From assembly GCA_964342155.1 (NCBI GenBank), contig CAYFEQ010000006.1, forward strand, positions 1 through 64,000: DNA of 64,000 nucleotides, given 5' to 3'. Shown here piece after piece: positions 1 to 7,922 of the stretch (the first letter of the stretch is position 1; every line of letters begins with the position of its first letter). Source of the DNA: GCA-2701705 sp964342155 (GTDB lineage Bacteria > Pseudomonadota > Gammaproteobacteria > GCA-002705445 > GCA-002716945). The notes beneath the pieces are model-generated. The model searched no databases and was not told the origin of the DNA. It saw nothing but the letters and a program-made list of their open reading frames with translations. Position numbers and translations under genes: made by a program.

Positions 1-237
1 AGAACCTTTAACCGTATCATACATATGCCATCTCCAATCATCATCTCCCATATTACCTAGAGCGCCGCTAATGCCTCCTTGAGCTGCAACTGTATGACTT
101 CTAGTTGGAAAAACTTTTGATATACAAGCTACTGAATTTTTAGACTGAGCTAATCCAAGAGTAGCTCTTAATCCAGAACCGCCAGCGCCTATAACAATTA
201 CATCATGTTTATGTTTTTCTATATTATATTTTTTCAT
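1..237 (-). CDS. sdhA: Succinate dehydrogenase flavoprotein subunit, N-terminal part (cut by window edge)
   Basis: Only the first 79 codons are in the window; the gene runs off the left edge. SdhA oxidises succinate to fumarate on the cytoplasmic face of complex II and passes electrons through FAD. Visible are the Rossmann FAD-binding motif VIGAGGSGLRA near residues 15-25 and RSHTVAAQGG, whose histidine carries the covalent FAD in this family, followed by WRWHMYDTVKGS. The ATG overlaps the sdhD stop by one base (TAATG), which fixes the start and suggests coupled translation. It is the fourth gene of a minus-strand operon: SDHAF4-like, sdhC, sdhD, sdhA. sdhB would be expected beyond the edge but is not seen. 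Confidence 0.96.
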   Translation of the reverse strand, partial: MKKYNIEKHKHDVIVIGAGGSGLRATLGLAQSKNSVACISKVFPTRSHTVAAQGGISGALGNMGDDDWRWHMYDTVKGS

Positions 238-566
238 TAGGCTGTACTCGAAATTATAATCAACATTGATGTTGTGAATAACATTAATATGAGATGAAAA
301 ATATTTGATATATGTACTAAAATTTTCTGTATGCCAGTTGGATGTATATAATCTTCAATAATTACCTCTAACCCAAGTGCACTGTGTAAATATATTGTTA
401 AAGATGAAATAATTATAACAAACATACCTGGAGTTGAAGTTATATCGTTTCTTATTTCAGTATATGAAAGCGTGCTCATATTCATGAGATATGAAAAAAA
501 ATATATTACAATTGGTATTATAAGTACCGCCGTAATTCTCTGTACTATCCAGGATTTTATTGCCAT
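237..566 (-). CDS. sdhD: Succinate dehydrogenase membrane anchor subunit SdhD
   Basis: 109 residues with three hydrophobic segments (about 13-30, 45-65, 84-106), the usual size and layout of the small complex II anchor that helps bind haem b and ubiquinone. The N-terminal W-V-Q-R-I-T-A stretch and HSALGLEVIIEDYIH around residues 61-75 match the alphaproteobacterial/mitochondrial-like SdhD pattern; the first histidine of the latter is the probable haem ligand. Start and stop codons each overlap the neighbouring sdh gene by one base (TAATG), so the three genes form one translationally coupled unit. The resemblance is clearer to alphaproteobacterial anchors than to the enterobacterial type. Confidence 0.92.
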   Translation of the reverse strand: MAIKSWIVQRITAVLIIPIVIYFFSYLMNMSTLSYTEIRNDITSTPGMFVIIISSLTIYLHSALGLEVIIEDYIHPTGIQKILVHISNIFHLILMLFTTSMLIIISSTA

Positions 567-961
567 TACAAAACTCCCATCTGAAGTTGAAATGTGAAAA
601 TTAAGATGATTGTTATAGCAATTGATAAAAATATTACTAAATATCCTGATATATAACTTTCTCTCATTTCAAGACCTATTCCTAAATCCCAAAGAAGGTG
701 CCTTATTCCATTTAACAAATGATATGAAAGTATAAAAATTATAAATATTAAGAGTATTTTAAACAAATAATGGTTAAAAAAACTTAAAAAATCAGTGAAT
801 ACATTTTCTCCAAATGAGAAAAAATACAATCCAATCGGCAATATTATAGAAACCCCAGAAAGCAATATTCCCGCTATTCTATGACTAATAGATAAAATAG
901 ATGTTAATTGGGGCTTATAAACCTGTAAGTGTGGAGATAAAGGTCTCTTAGAATTTATCAT
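566..961 (-). CDS. sdhC: Succinate dehydrogenase cytochrome b556 subunit SdhC
   Basis: 131 residues, three transmembrane helices (about 27-48, 65-88, 106-126). The N-terminus RPLSPHLQVYKPQLTSILS followed by SHRIAG is the signature of the SdhC/cytochrome b556 family in its alphaproteobacterial and mitochondrial form; the serine and arginine here contribute to the quinone site in known enzymes. HLLNGIRHLLWD at about residue 81 carries the haem b histidine. An AAAGGA Shine-Dalgarno precedes the ATG, and the gene begins 14 bases after the upstream SDHAF4-like gene. Gammaproteobacterial SdhC usually opens differently (R-P-V-N-L-D-L type), so the operon looks transferred or anciently retained; see findings. 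Confidence 0.94.
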   Translation of the reverse strand: MINSKRPLSPHLQVYKPQLTSILSISHRIAGILLSGVSIILPIGLYFFSFGENVFTDFLSFFNHYLFKILLIFIIFILSYHLLNGIRHLLWDLGIGLEMRESYISGYLVIFLSIAITIILIFTFQLQMGVL

Positions 962-975
962 GCAAAGTCCTTTTG

Positions 976-1125
976 TTAGAAGTCAATACAGCGTCCATTC
1001 TTCTCCCAATCTCCGTATCGGGTTGGATCTAATCCTTTACGACCACCAATCTCTACAGGTTTTGCTTTTTTCCTATTATTCTTTTTTGAGATTTTCTGTT
1101 TGTCGGTATTCTTTAGCTGATTCAT
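976..1125 (-). CDS. SDHAF4-like (DUF1674) succinate dehydrogenase assembly factor
   Basis: 49 residues, basic, ending in KGLDPTRYGDWEKNGRCIDF, the diagnostic C-terminus of the DUF1674/SDHAF4 family (pattern G-x-x-P-T-R-[YF]-G-D-W-x-x-x-G-R-x-x-D-F). In mitochondria SDHAF4 binds flavinated SdhA and helps it join SdhB. The start was placed at the internal ATG at 1125 because GGAGAG lies just upstream and the longer reading frame (to 1263) adds only a hydrophobic, non-conserved tail through the promoter region. It is the first gene of the sdh operon, 14 bases before sdhC, which fits its role. The family is mainly alphaproteobacterial and mitochondrial as far as I recall. Confidence 0.88.
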   Translation of the reverse strand: MNQLKNTDKQKISKKNNRKKAKPVEIGGRKGLDPTRYGDWEKNGRCIDF

Positions 1126-1271
1126 ATCATCTCTCCAATAGAGTATTATAAGTAAATATATATTAAATAAATAGCTCTTTATTAGTATATGCTTATTTTG
1201 TATAGTTTGAATTGTAAAGTAATTATAAGAGGAAATTTTTTTTAATAAACTATTATTAATCAATACTTTAT

Positions 1272-2195
1272 ATGAATAATAAAGAAATTATATCTTCTGC
1301 CTTAGAAAAGACTGCGGTAATTTCCGATGACCCTGAAACATGTTGTATAAGAGTTTCTGGTGAGGATGCAGCTAAATTTTTACAAGGCCAGTTAAGCAAT
1401 GATATTGAGGATTTAACCAATGAATCATATCAGATATCTTCTTTTTCAACACATCAGGGTAAAGTAATTGCCTTGTTGAAAGTAATGAAAACCAATGACA
1501 GTTATCGTCTTATAGTAAACAAATCGATATCAGAGTATTTTATAGAAAAACTCTCAATGTATATATTAAACTCAAAATTAACTATTGAAATACAGAAAGA
1601 TCTTAAAGTGTTTGGTCTTTTAGATAATACAGGAGGGATATTTAAAAAACTAAAGTTGAACAAAAAAAATCAGGTTATTAAATTACAAGAAACAGAAGCA
1701 AGTATATTAAATAATTCAACAGAGAATTACCAGTCAGCAATATTAATTCAAGATAATGAAAGTGATATAGCTAAAAAATTGATAGAAGATATGGGTATTA
1801 AAAATTCTGAAAGAAATATTTTAAAATTATTAGATATTTTTAATAGTTACATAAGAATAAATGATAAAAATAAAGAAAAATATATACCACAAGTTCTAAA
1901 TTTAGAAAAGTTAAATGGTATAAGCTATAAAAAGGGATGTTACACGGGACAAGAAATTGTTGCTAGAACACATTATCTAGGAAAAATAAAAAAAAGAATC
2001 TTTCCTGTATTTTCTGACGAGGTTTCACTGAATATTGAAGACAAAATATATAATAAAGATGGAGAATCTGTTGGTGAAATTATAAGTGATAATATTCTTA
2101 TAGAAGATTTTTGCTATACTTTAGCTGTGATTAAGATTGATGAATTAGAGAAAGAATTATTTTCAAAAGACAGCCTAGTAAATATACTTAGTTAG
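1272..2195 (+). CDS. ygfZ: Folate-binding Fe-S cluster repair/assembly protein YgfZ (GcvT-like)
   Basis: 307 residues. YgfZ is a GcvT-like folate-binding protein that supports the activity of certain Fe-S enzymes such as MiaB. The signature K-G-C-Y-T-G-Q-E at about residue 222 is the YgfZ motif with its functionally required cysteine, followed by IVARTHYLGKIKKR. An early GEDAAKFLQGQLSNDI stretch (about residues 30-45) is typical of the family's N-terminal folate-binding domain. It is transcribed divergently from the sdh operon across a 146-base gap and its 3' end overlaps the convergent mdh gene by 8 bases. Its neighbourhood with the Fe-S-containing succinate dehydrogenase fits its role, though that link is inference. 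Confidence 0.9.
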   Translation: MNNKEIISSALEKTAVISDDPETCCIRVSGEDAAKFLQGQLSNDIEDLTNESYQISSFSTHQGKVIALLKVMKTNDSYRLIVNKSISEYFIEKLSMYILNSKLTIEIQKDLKVFGLLDNTGGIFKKLKLNKKNQVIKLQETEASILNNSTENYQSAILIQDNESDIAKKLIEDMGIKNSERNILKLLDIFNSYIRINDKNKEKYIPQVLNLEKLNGISYKKGCYTGQEIVARTHYLGKIKKRIFPVFSDEVSLNIEDKIYNKDGESVGEIISDNILIEDFCYTLAVIKIDELEKELFSKDSLVNILS

Positions 2196-3171
2196 TTTTA
2201 AGAATCCCCTTTACTATATCCCGTTCAGAAATTAATTCTTCTTCTGATTTTTTAATATACGAACTACTCAAATTATCAATATCTAGATTTTCAATTACAA
2301 CATACTCATCTTTATTAAATTTAATTGGAAATGAGAAAAAAATATCTGAGGAAATTTCATACTGTCCAGTTGATAAAATACCTAACGACTCCCAATCCTC
2401 TGAGCCATTTACTATGTTATTGAAATGATCATAAATAGCAGAAGCTGCAGAAGCTGCACTAGATTTTCCTCTATGCTCAATTATTTCAGCCCCTCTATTT
2501 TGTATTCTTGGTATAAACTCATTTACAATCCAATCGTTATTAATATTGTTGTCATGAACTACTAAATTGTTACTTACTAATGCATGGAAAATATTAGGAT
2601 ATTGAGTTGTTGAATGGTTTCCCCATACTACTAATTGCTTAATACTTTCAACAGATTGATTAAGTTGTCCTGCTAAAATACTTTTAGCTCGATTCTGATC
2701 TAACTTCATTAATGATGTAATATTATTGTCTGGTAAATTAGGTGTCGAGTTTTGTATGATAAAGGCATTTGTGTTTGCCGGATTTCCAACAACTATAATC
2801 TTTGTTGTTTTTTTACAACATTCATTGATAATCTTTCCATGTTCATTAAAGATTTGAGCATTTTCTAATAATAAATCAGATCTTTGCATACCTTTTGTTC
2901 TAGGTTTAGCTCCTATAAGAAAAATAAAGTCATTGTCAGCAAATGCTGTTTCAGGATTATCTGTTATCGAAATAGAATCTAAAGATTCAAAAGCACAATC
3001 TTCTATTTCATACTTAAGACCCTGTAGGACAGGTAACATCTCCTGTATATCAAGTAAGTTTAATTGTATTTTTGTATCTTTTTTAAATACAGAAGTAGAA
3101 AGTATTCTAAATATCAGTGAATAAGCAATATTTCCTGCAGCACCTGTAATTGTTATTTTTTGCATACTCAT
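2188..3171 (-). CDS. mdh: NAD-dependent malate dehydrogenase (cytosolic/type 2 form)
   Basis: 327 residues, the usual length. It interconverts malate and oxaloacetate in the TCA cycle. TGAAGNIAYSLIFRI at residues 9-23 is the NAD-binding glycine loop of the cytosolic-like bacterial family; GAKPRTKGMQRSDLL carries the mobile-loop arginines that bind substrate, VVGNPANTNA and LDQNRAKS are family motifs, and VVWGNHSTTQYP holds the catalytic histidine. The ATG overlaps the kdsB stop by 4 bases, making it the last gene of the msbA-lpxK-kdsB-mdh run. A second methionine two codons in (3165) could be the true start. Confidence 0.95.
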   Translation of the reverse strand: MSMQKITITGAAGNIAYSLIFRILSTSVFKKDTKIQLNLLDIQEMLPVLQGLKYEIEDCAFESLDSISITDNPETAFADNDFIFLIGAKPRTKGMQRSDLLLENAQIFNEHGKIINECCKKTTKIIVVGNPANTNAFIIQNSTPNLPDNNITSLMKLDQNRAKSILAGQLNQSVESIKQLVVWGNHSTTQYPNIFHALVSNNLVVHDNNINNDWIVNEFIPRIQNRGAEIIEHRGKSSAASAASAIYDHFNNIVNGSEDWESLGILSTGQYEISSDIFFSFPIKFNKDEYVVIENLDIDNLSSSYIKKSEEELISERDIVKGILKTN

Positions 3172-3887
3172 GATTTAATTTTTCTAGCTAATCTCAAATC
3201 TTTTTGTGTATTGATACTTAAAGATGTATTATTTTTCAACAATAAACATTTGATTTTTACATTATTCCAAAGGAATCTTAATTGTTCAAGTTTTTCAGAT
3301 ATTTCAAATGGTGAGACTATTAAATTAGGGTATTTTTGTAATACATCAACCCTATAGCCATAAATTCCAATATGTATAAATGATGATTGGGAACTATTAT
3401 AAGGAATTGGTAGTCTAGTAAAAACTAAAGCTTCATTATTTGAATCTATTACAGTTTTAACCATGTTTGTATCATTTAGAATTTCTTTTTCATTATTTCT
3501 AAAAATTAAGGTTGAAACTTTAATCAGTCGTTTTCTTTTCATAGTTTCAATCATTTTGGTAACTCCCTTCAATGAAAAATTAAATTCATCTCCTTGAATA
3601 TTTATCACAATATCATTCTTTTGAAATTTCAATGCCTTCGATAATGCAGAAATTCTGTCAGTTCCATTAACAAATTTCTTATTCGAAAACCAGCAATCAA
3701 TATTATATTTTTCAACAATTTTTTTTATTACTTTGCTGTCAGTAGCAACAATGATTGAATTACATTTTATTTTTTTAGCTCGTAAACATACATGTTCGAT
3801 AAGTGTTTTATCACCAATTTTTTTTATTAATTTTTTGGGCAACCTTGATGATTGAAGTCTTGCTGGAATAACTATTCTAACTTTCAT
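3168..3887 (-). CDS. kdsB: CMP-Kdo synthetase (3-deoxy-manno-octulosonate cytidylyltransferase)
   Basis: 239 residues; activates Kdo with CTP for attachment to lipid A. The N-terminal VIPARLQSSRLPKKLI (residues 5-20) is the nucleotide-binding loop of the KdsB/NeuA family, and NGTDRISAL plus INIQGDEFN are the substrate/metal motifs; most relatives have QGDEP, so the phenylalanine here is a mild deviation. It overlaps lpxK upstream by 11 bases and mdh downstream by 4, so it is cotranscribed with the lipid A kinase and exporter. kdsA, the enzyme that makes Kdo-8-phosphate, lies at 20.4-21.2 kb in this same window. Confidence 0.92.
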   Translation of the reverse strand: MKVRIVIPARLQSSRLPKKLIKKIGDKTLIEHVCLRAKKIKCNSIIVATDSKVIKKIVEKYNIDCWFSNKKFVNGTDRISALSKALKFQKNDIVINIQGDEFNFSLKGVTKMIETMKRKRLIKVSTLIFRNNEKEILNDTNMVKTVIDSNNEALVFTRLPIPYNSSQSSFIHIGIYGYRVDVLQKYPNLIVSPFEISEKLEQLRFLWNNVKIKCLLLKNNTSLSINTQKDLRLARKIKS

Positions 3888-4860
3888 TTTTAATTATTTC
3901 TTTTAAAGATATATCTAAGTTATTTAAAAATTTTTTATTTGGAGTAATGCTTAATTGAAGTACCCATAATTTTTTATTATACATGCTTAGTTTTACAAAA
4001 TCTTTTTCAGTTGTAAAAATTGGAAGATTATCATCAAATAATATTTCTTTACCTGTATAACTATAATGATCTGGATATGTATGCATTATATATTTTATCT
4101 TATGTTCTTCTAATTCAGATTTAATACCTTCCATTGAACCAATTCCTGCAACAAGATGGATTGTAGTATTAGTGAATTTATCTAGTGATGTGATTTCAGA
4201 AGTTTCTGGATAAATAATATTATTGTTTGTCTCTATTGATGGAATTCTTGTGTCTTTACTATTATTCCTAACTACAAGGTCAACAGACTTTAATCTTTCT
4301 TTAGGTTCACGTAATGGTCCAGCGGGTAAGAGAAACTCATTACCAAGTTTACGTTTTTGATCAATGACCAGTATCTCTAGATTTCTATGTAACGCATAAT
4401 GTTGTAGCCCATCATCATGAATAATTAAATCTAGATTATTCTCGTTTTCCATTTTCTTTGTTGCATTAATCCTATTCCCTCCGGTAATGACTGGTACTTT
4501 TGTTTTTTTATAAATTAATATGGCTTCATCACCAAATTTTTCAACAGCTGCATCATCTTTTACTAACTGCGGATTTTTTGCCTCAGACTTGTACCCAGAT
4601 GAAACAATTCCTACTTTTAATCCCTTTTTAAGTAAATAGTTACAAAGCCAAATAGTTAATGGTGTTTTCCCCGTGCCTCCTACTGTTAGATTACCAATAA
4701 TAATTATAGGAGTTGCAAATTCATGAGTTTTTAATATTTTTAGTTTATATAAAGCTTTTCTGATTTTTATTACTAAATAAAATACTAGCGAGAAAGGAGT
4801 TAGAATTAGACTTATTAAGTTTAACTTATTATACCAAATTTTATTAAGAATCTTTTCCAT
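3877..4860 (-). CDS. lpxK: Tetraacyldisaccharide 4'-kinase (lipid A 4'-kinase)
   Basis: 327 residues. LpxK phosphorylates the 4' position of the lipid A disaccharide at the inner membrane. An N-terminal hydrophobic segment (about 15-33) anchors it; IIGNLTVGGTGKTPLTIWL (residues 53-71) is the LpxK Walker A; DLIIHDDGLQHYAL and the downstream PAGPLREP are strongly characteristic of the family. It begins right after msbA ends (4861) and overlaps kdsB, the classic msbA-lpxK-kdsB order of gammaproteobacteria. The gene depends on the disaccharide made by LpxB (31.3-32.4 kb). Confidence 0.95.
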   Translation of the reverse strand: MEKILNKIWYNKLNLISLILTPFSLVFYLVIKIRKALYKLKILKTHEFATPIIIIGNLTVGGTGKTPLTIWLCNYLLKKGLKVGIVSSGYKSEAKNPQLVKDDAAVEKFGDEAILIYKKTKVPVITGGNRINATKKMENENNLDLIIHDDGLQHYALHRNLEILVIDQKRKLGNEFLLPAGPLREPKERLKSVDLVVRNNSKDTRIPSIETNNNIIYPETSEITSLDKFTNTTIHLVAGIGSMEGIKSELEEHKIKYIMHTYPDHYSYTGKEILFDDNLPIFTTEKDFVKLSMYNKKLWVLQLSITPNKKFLNNLDISLKEIIKNES

Positions 4861-6636
4861 TTAATGTTGCTGAGGGAATTGTATTTTGTGTAAACTAGCA
4901 TATAAGCCATTTTTATCAAGCAAATCTAGATGTTTGCCTCTTTCAACAATTTCACCTCTGTCTAAAACTAGTATTTCATCAGCATTTTTTATTGTAGATA
5001 ATCTATGAGCTATTACTATTGTTGTCCGGTTTTTTAATAATACTGCGATAGCTTTTTGTATAAATTTTTCAGATTCAGAATCTAAAGAACTTGTCGCTTC
5101 ATCCAATAATAATATCGGTGATTCTTTTAGTATAGCTCTAGCAATTGCAATTCTTTGACGCTGACCTCCAGATAGTAGGACTCCATTATCACCAACAATT
5201 GTCTCATATCCATCTGGAAATTTATCAATAAATTCACTAGCATTTGCACTTATAGAAGCAGATTTTATTTCATCAAAACTTTTATTCTCCAGGGAACCAT
5301 ATGCTATATTATTTCTGATTGTGTCATTAAACAAAGTTAAATCTTGGCCAACATATGCTATTAAACCTCTTAGATCATTTAAACTATATTGATTTATATT
5401 TGATTTATCTATTAATATTTTACCAGAAACAATATCATAAAATCGTGGTATAAGATTCATTAAAGTTGATTTTCCACTTCCAGATTTCCCAACAATTGCA
5501 CAAGTAGACCCCTCCTTAACTGTAAAATTAATATTCTTTAAAACTAATTGATTATCTCTTTCATAAGAAAAATTTATATCTTTGAAATGTATTTCAGAAA
5601 AATTTTTTAAATCAGTATTTTTTTTGTTAATAGTTTTTTGAATATTATCCTTTTCAATTGAAGAATCAATCAAGCCAAATATTGATTCACTGGCTGCAAT
5701 ACCTCTTTGTAACACTACATTAATTTCAGCTAGTCTTTTTAGCGGAGCAAACATAAGTATCATTGCGGTTATAAATGACATAAAAGTGCCAACACTTATT
5801 ACTCCTAGAAATTCTTGTGAAGTTACTAAGTAAATAATCCCAGATAAGAATAAAGCAACTACAAATTGTACTAAAGGAATACTAGTGCCTTGTATAAATG
5901 CTAATTTCATATGTTTAGATCTATTATTTTCATTGACTGATTCAAATGATTTCTTTTCACTTTTTTCGCCACTAAATATTTTTACAACCCTGTGCCCTTG
6001 TATTAATTCTTCAACAACATGAGTAATAAAACCCATAGATTTTTGTATATCTTTACTGACATCACGAAACTTTGTACTCATATATTTAACAAATACAGCT
6101 ATGACAGGACCTATTATTAACAAACCTAAGGCTAAATGCCAACTATGATAGAACATTAAACCGAGCAATCCAATTATGGTCAATCCGTCACGAATAATAA
6201 CTGTTATTGCTTTGGTTGCAGCCTCAGCTACTTGTTCAGTGTCATATGTAAGTTTTGATATTAATTCTCCTGATGATGCTGTGTCATAAGTTTTGGTAGG
6301 TGTATGAACAAGCTTATCAAACATTTCATTACGGATATTTTTTACTACATTTCTTCCAACCCATGCCATCCCATATGTCGACAAAAAGCCAGCAACACTT
6401 CTAGCAAAAAATAAAGCTACTAAAAGCAATGGAAAATTTCTAATAGTCTCAGGATCCTTTTCGATAAAGCTACCATCGAGTAATGGTTTAATTAAGGCTG
6501 CGAATGCAGTATCGGTAACAGCAAAAATTGACATTGCGAAGATTGCAAGAAAGAAAACTAGCTTATATTTTAGTGTATAGCCAATTAGTCTCTTATATAC
6601 ATGCAGCCCTTTTTTTGGTTTATCATATTCTTGCAT
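4861..6636 (-). CDS. msbA: Lipid A export ATP-binding/permease protein MsbA
   Basis: 591 residues, a full half-transporter: six transmembrane helices in residues 1-310, then an ABC ATPase. It flips core-lipid A across the inner membrane. Visible are Walker A IVGKSGSGKST (about 379), the Q-loop region YVGQDLTLFND, signature LSGGQRQRIAIARA and Walker B ILLLDEATSSLDSESE, and the H-loop IVIAHRLSTI. Length and position before lpxK support MsbA rather than a multidrug exporter. It is the first gene of its operon; a 100-base divergent intergenic region separates it from the DUF2062 gene. Confidence 0.93.
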   Translation of the reverse strand: MQEYDKPKKGLHVYKRLIGYTLKYKLVFFLAIFAMSIFAVTDTAFAALIKPLLDGSFIEKDPETIRNFPLLLVALFFARSVAGFLSTYGMAWVGRNVVKNIRNEMFDKLVHTPTKTYDTASSGELISKLTYDTEQVAEAATKAITVIIRDGLTIIGLLGLMFYHSWHLALGLLIIGPVIAVFVKYMSTKFRDVSKDIQKSMGFITHVVEELIQGHRVVKIFSGEKSEKKSFESVNENNRSKHMKLAFIQGTSIPLVQFVVALFLSGIIYLVTSQEFLGVISVGTFMSFITAMILMFAPLKRLAEINVVLQRGIAASESIFGLIDSSIEKDNIQKTINKKNTDLKNFSEIHFKDINFSYERDNQLVLKNINFTVKEGSTCAIVGKSGSGKSTLMNLIPRFYDIVSGKILIDKSNINQYSLNDLRGLIAYVGQDLTLFNDTIRNNIAYGSLENKSFDEIKSASISANASEFIDKFPDGYETIVGDNGVLLSGGQRQRIAIARAILKESPILLLDEATSSLDSESEKFIQKAIAVLLKNRTTIVIAHRLSTIKNADEILVLDRGEIVERGKHLDLLDKNGLYASLHKIQFPQQH

Positions 6637-6736
6637 GATTTTATTAACATTACTGTCAAAGAAATGTAGTATTATATGATATTAATACATTTACAAGAAA
6701 AATATCCATATTTTACATTCTTACAGTTGATATTTA

Positions 6737-7249
6737 ATGAAGAAATTTTTCAAGAAATATACACCAGATAAAACAGTAGTAGAAAAATATAAGATTCTAA
6801 GATTAATTGGAAGACCTTTGCTACATAATGAACTTTGGCAATTCTCTAAAAACTCTTTATGTGGAGGTATTGCAGTTGGGTTCTTTTGGGGATGGATGCC
6901 GATGCCATTCCAAATGTTACCTGCAGCCATATGTTCAATAATATTCCGTGTTAATTTTCCTCTTTCACTTATTGGTGTTTGGATTTCAAATCCAATAACT
7001 ATGCCTCCTATGATGTATTTTGCTTACTTAGTTGGGAATTGGTTATTAAATTTAGATCCACAATATAAGGTGTTTGAACTTAGCATGACGTGGATAGAAT
7101 CAGCATGGAGTAATATCTGGGAACCATTGTTGGTGGGAAGTTTATTGCTAGGAATAATCAGCAGTATTCTTTCATATATGGCTATGTATATTATATGGAA
7201 AGCATTTATTTATAATAAAATGAAAGAAAGACAAAATTTCAATAAATAA
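6737..7249 (+). CDS. DUF2062 membrane protein
   Basis: 170 residues, function unknown. The family signature is seen in GGIAVGFFWGWMPMPFQM (about 46-63) and SNPITMPPMMYFAYLVG (about 87-103), with hydrophobic segments at roughly 45-75, 80-108 and 130-155. The N-terminus is basic and soluble. DUF2062 proteins are common in Proteobacteria, often next to exporters or lipoprotein-sorting genes; here it lies between msbA and lolD, divergent from the first and convergent with the second (11-base overlap). A role in the envelope is plausible but not shown by the sequence. Confidence 0.85.
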   Translation: MKKFFKKYTPDKTVVEKYKILRLIGRPLLHNELWQFSKNSLCGGIAVGFFWGWMPMPFQMLPAAICSIIFRVNFPLSLIGVWISNPITMPPMMYFAYLVGNWLLNLDPQYKVFELSMTWIESAWSNIWEPLLVGSLLLGIISSILSYMAMYIIWKAFIYNKMKERQNFNK

Positions 7250-7922
7250 ATTCTTTTAAATTTCCAGATTCTAATGAATATATTTTTTCGAATTTTTTTA
7301 ATAGCTCTGTATCATGTGTAACCATCAACAGAGAAATATTATTTTTCTTACAGGTATCAATTAAAAAAGTAATAATTTTATCTGTATTGTTTTTATCTAA
7401 ATTTCCAGTTGGCTCATCGGCTAATATTAATTTAGGTAAGCTAATCATTGCTCTCGCAATAGCTACTCGTTGAGACTCTCCACCAGAAAGTGAAGTAACG
7501 TTTGAATTCGTTTTATCTGATAATCCTATCTCATTAAGTAATTTTTTGACTCTTTCTTCAATAATTTTATTATTTTCTTTTTGTATAAAAAGTGGCATTG
7601 CAATATTTTCAAATACACTAAAGTCATCTAATAAATTAAAAAATTGAAATACTACACCTAAGTTATTATTTCTAAATTTTGTTCTTTTGTTCAGGCTTAA
7701 TTGTTGAATGGAAATATCATCAAAAAAAACATTGCCAGAAGACGGATCATCTAACCCAGATATTATATTAAGCAATGTTGTTTTACCACTGCCAGATGGT
7801 CCTGTGAGAGCAACAAGCTCTCCTTCATTTATTTTTAGATTAACTTCCTTAAGTACATTATTTCTATCAGAAGTTTTAGTATCTGAATATGACTTGGTAA
7901 TGCCAATACAATTAATATTCAT
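7239..7922 (-). CDS. lolD: Lipoprotein-releasing system ATP-binding protein LolD
   Basis: 227 residues, a single ABC ATPase of the LolD/MacB type. With the membrane subunit it extracts outer-membrane lipoproteins from the inner membrane and hands them to LolA. Walker A LTGPSGSGKTTLLN (about 39-52), Q-loop VVFQFFNLLDDFSV, signature SLSGGESQRVAIARAM, Walker B LILADEPTGNLD and H-loop LLMVTHD are all intact; the NLL/FSV stretch is typical of LolD. The start overlaps the lolC stop by one base, so the two are translationally coupled. Confidence 0.93.
   Translation of the reverse strand: MNINCIGITKSYSDTKTSDRNNVLKEVNLKINEGELVALTGPSGSGKTTLLNIISGLDDPSSGNVFFDDISIQQLSLNKRTKFRNNNLGVVFQFFNLLDDFSVFENIAMPLFIQKENNKIIEERVKKLLNEIGLSDKTNSNVTSLSGGESQRVAIARAMISLPKLILADEPTGNLDKNNTDKIITFLIDTCKKNNISLLMVTHDTELLKKFEKIYSLESGNLKEFIY

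Noticed and set aside
1126..1263. N-terminal extension of the SDHAF4-like protein by 46 hydrophobic residues
   Set aside because: The extension lies in the divergent promoter region, has no ribosome site at its start, and the family is short; the internal ATG has GGAGAG at good spacing.
6637..6736. Consensus-like TATAAT boxes between msbA and the DUF2062 gene
   Set aside because: No -35 at acceptable spacing; in DNA this rich in A and T such boxes occur by chance.
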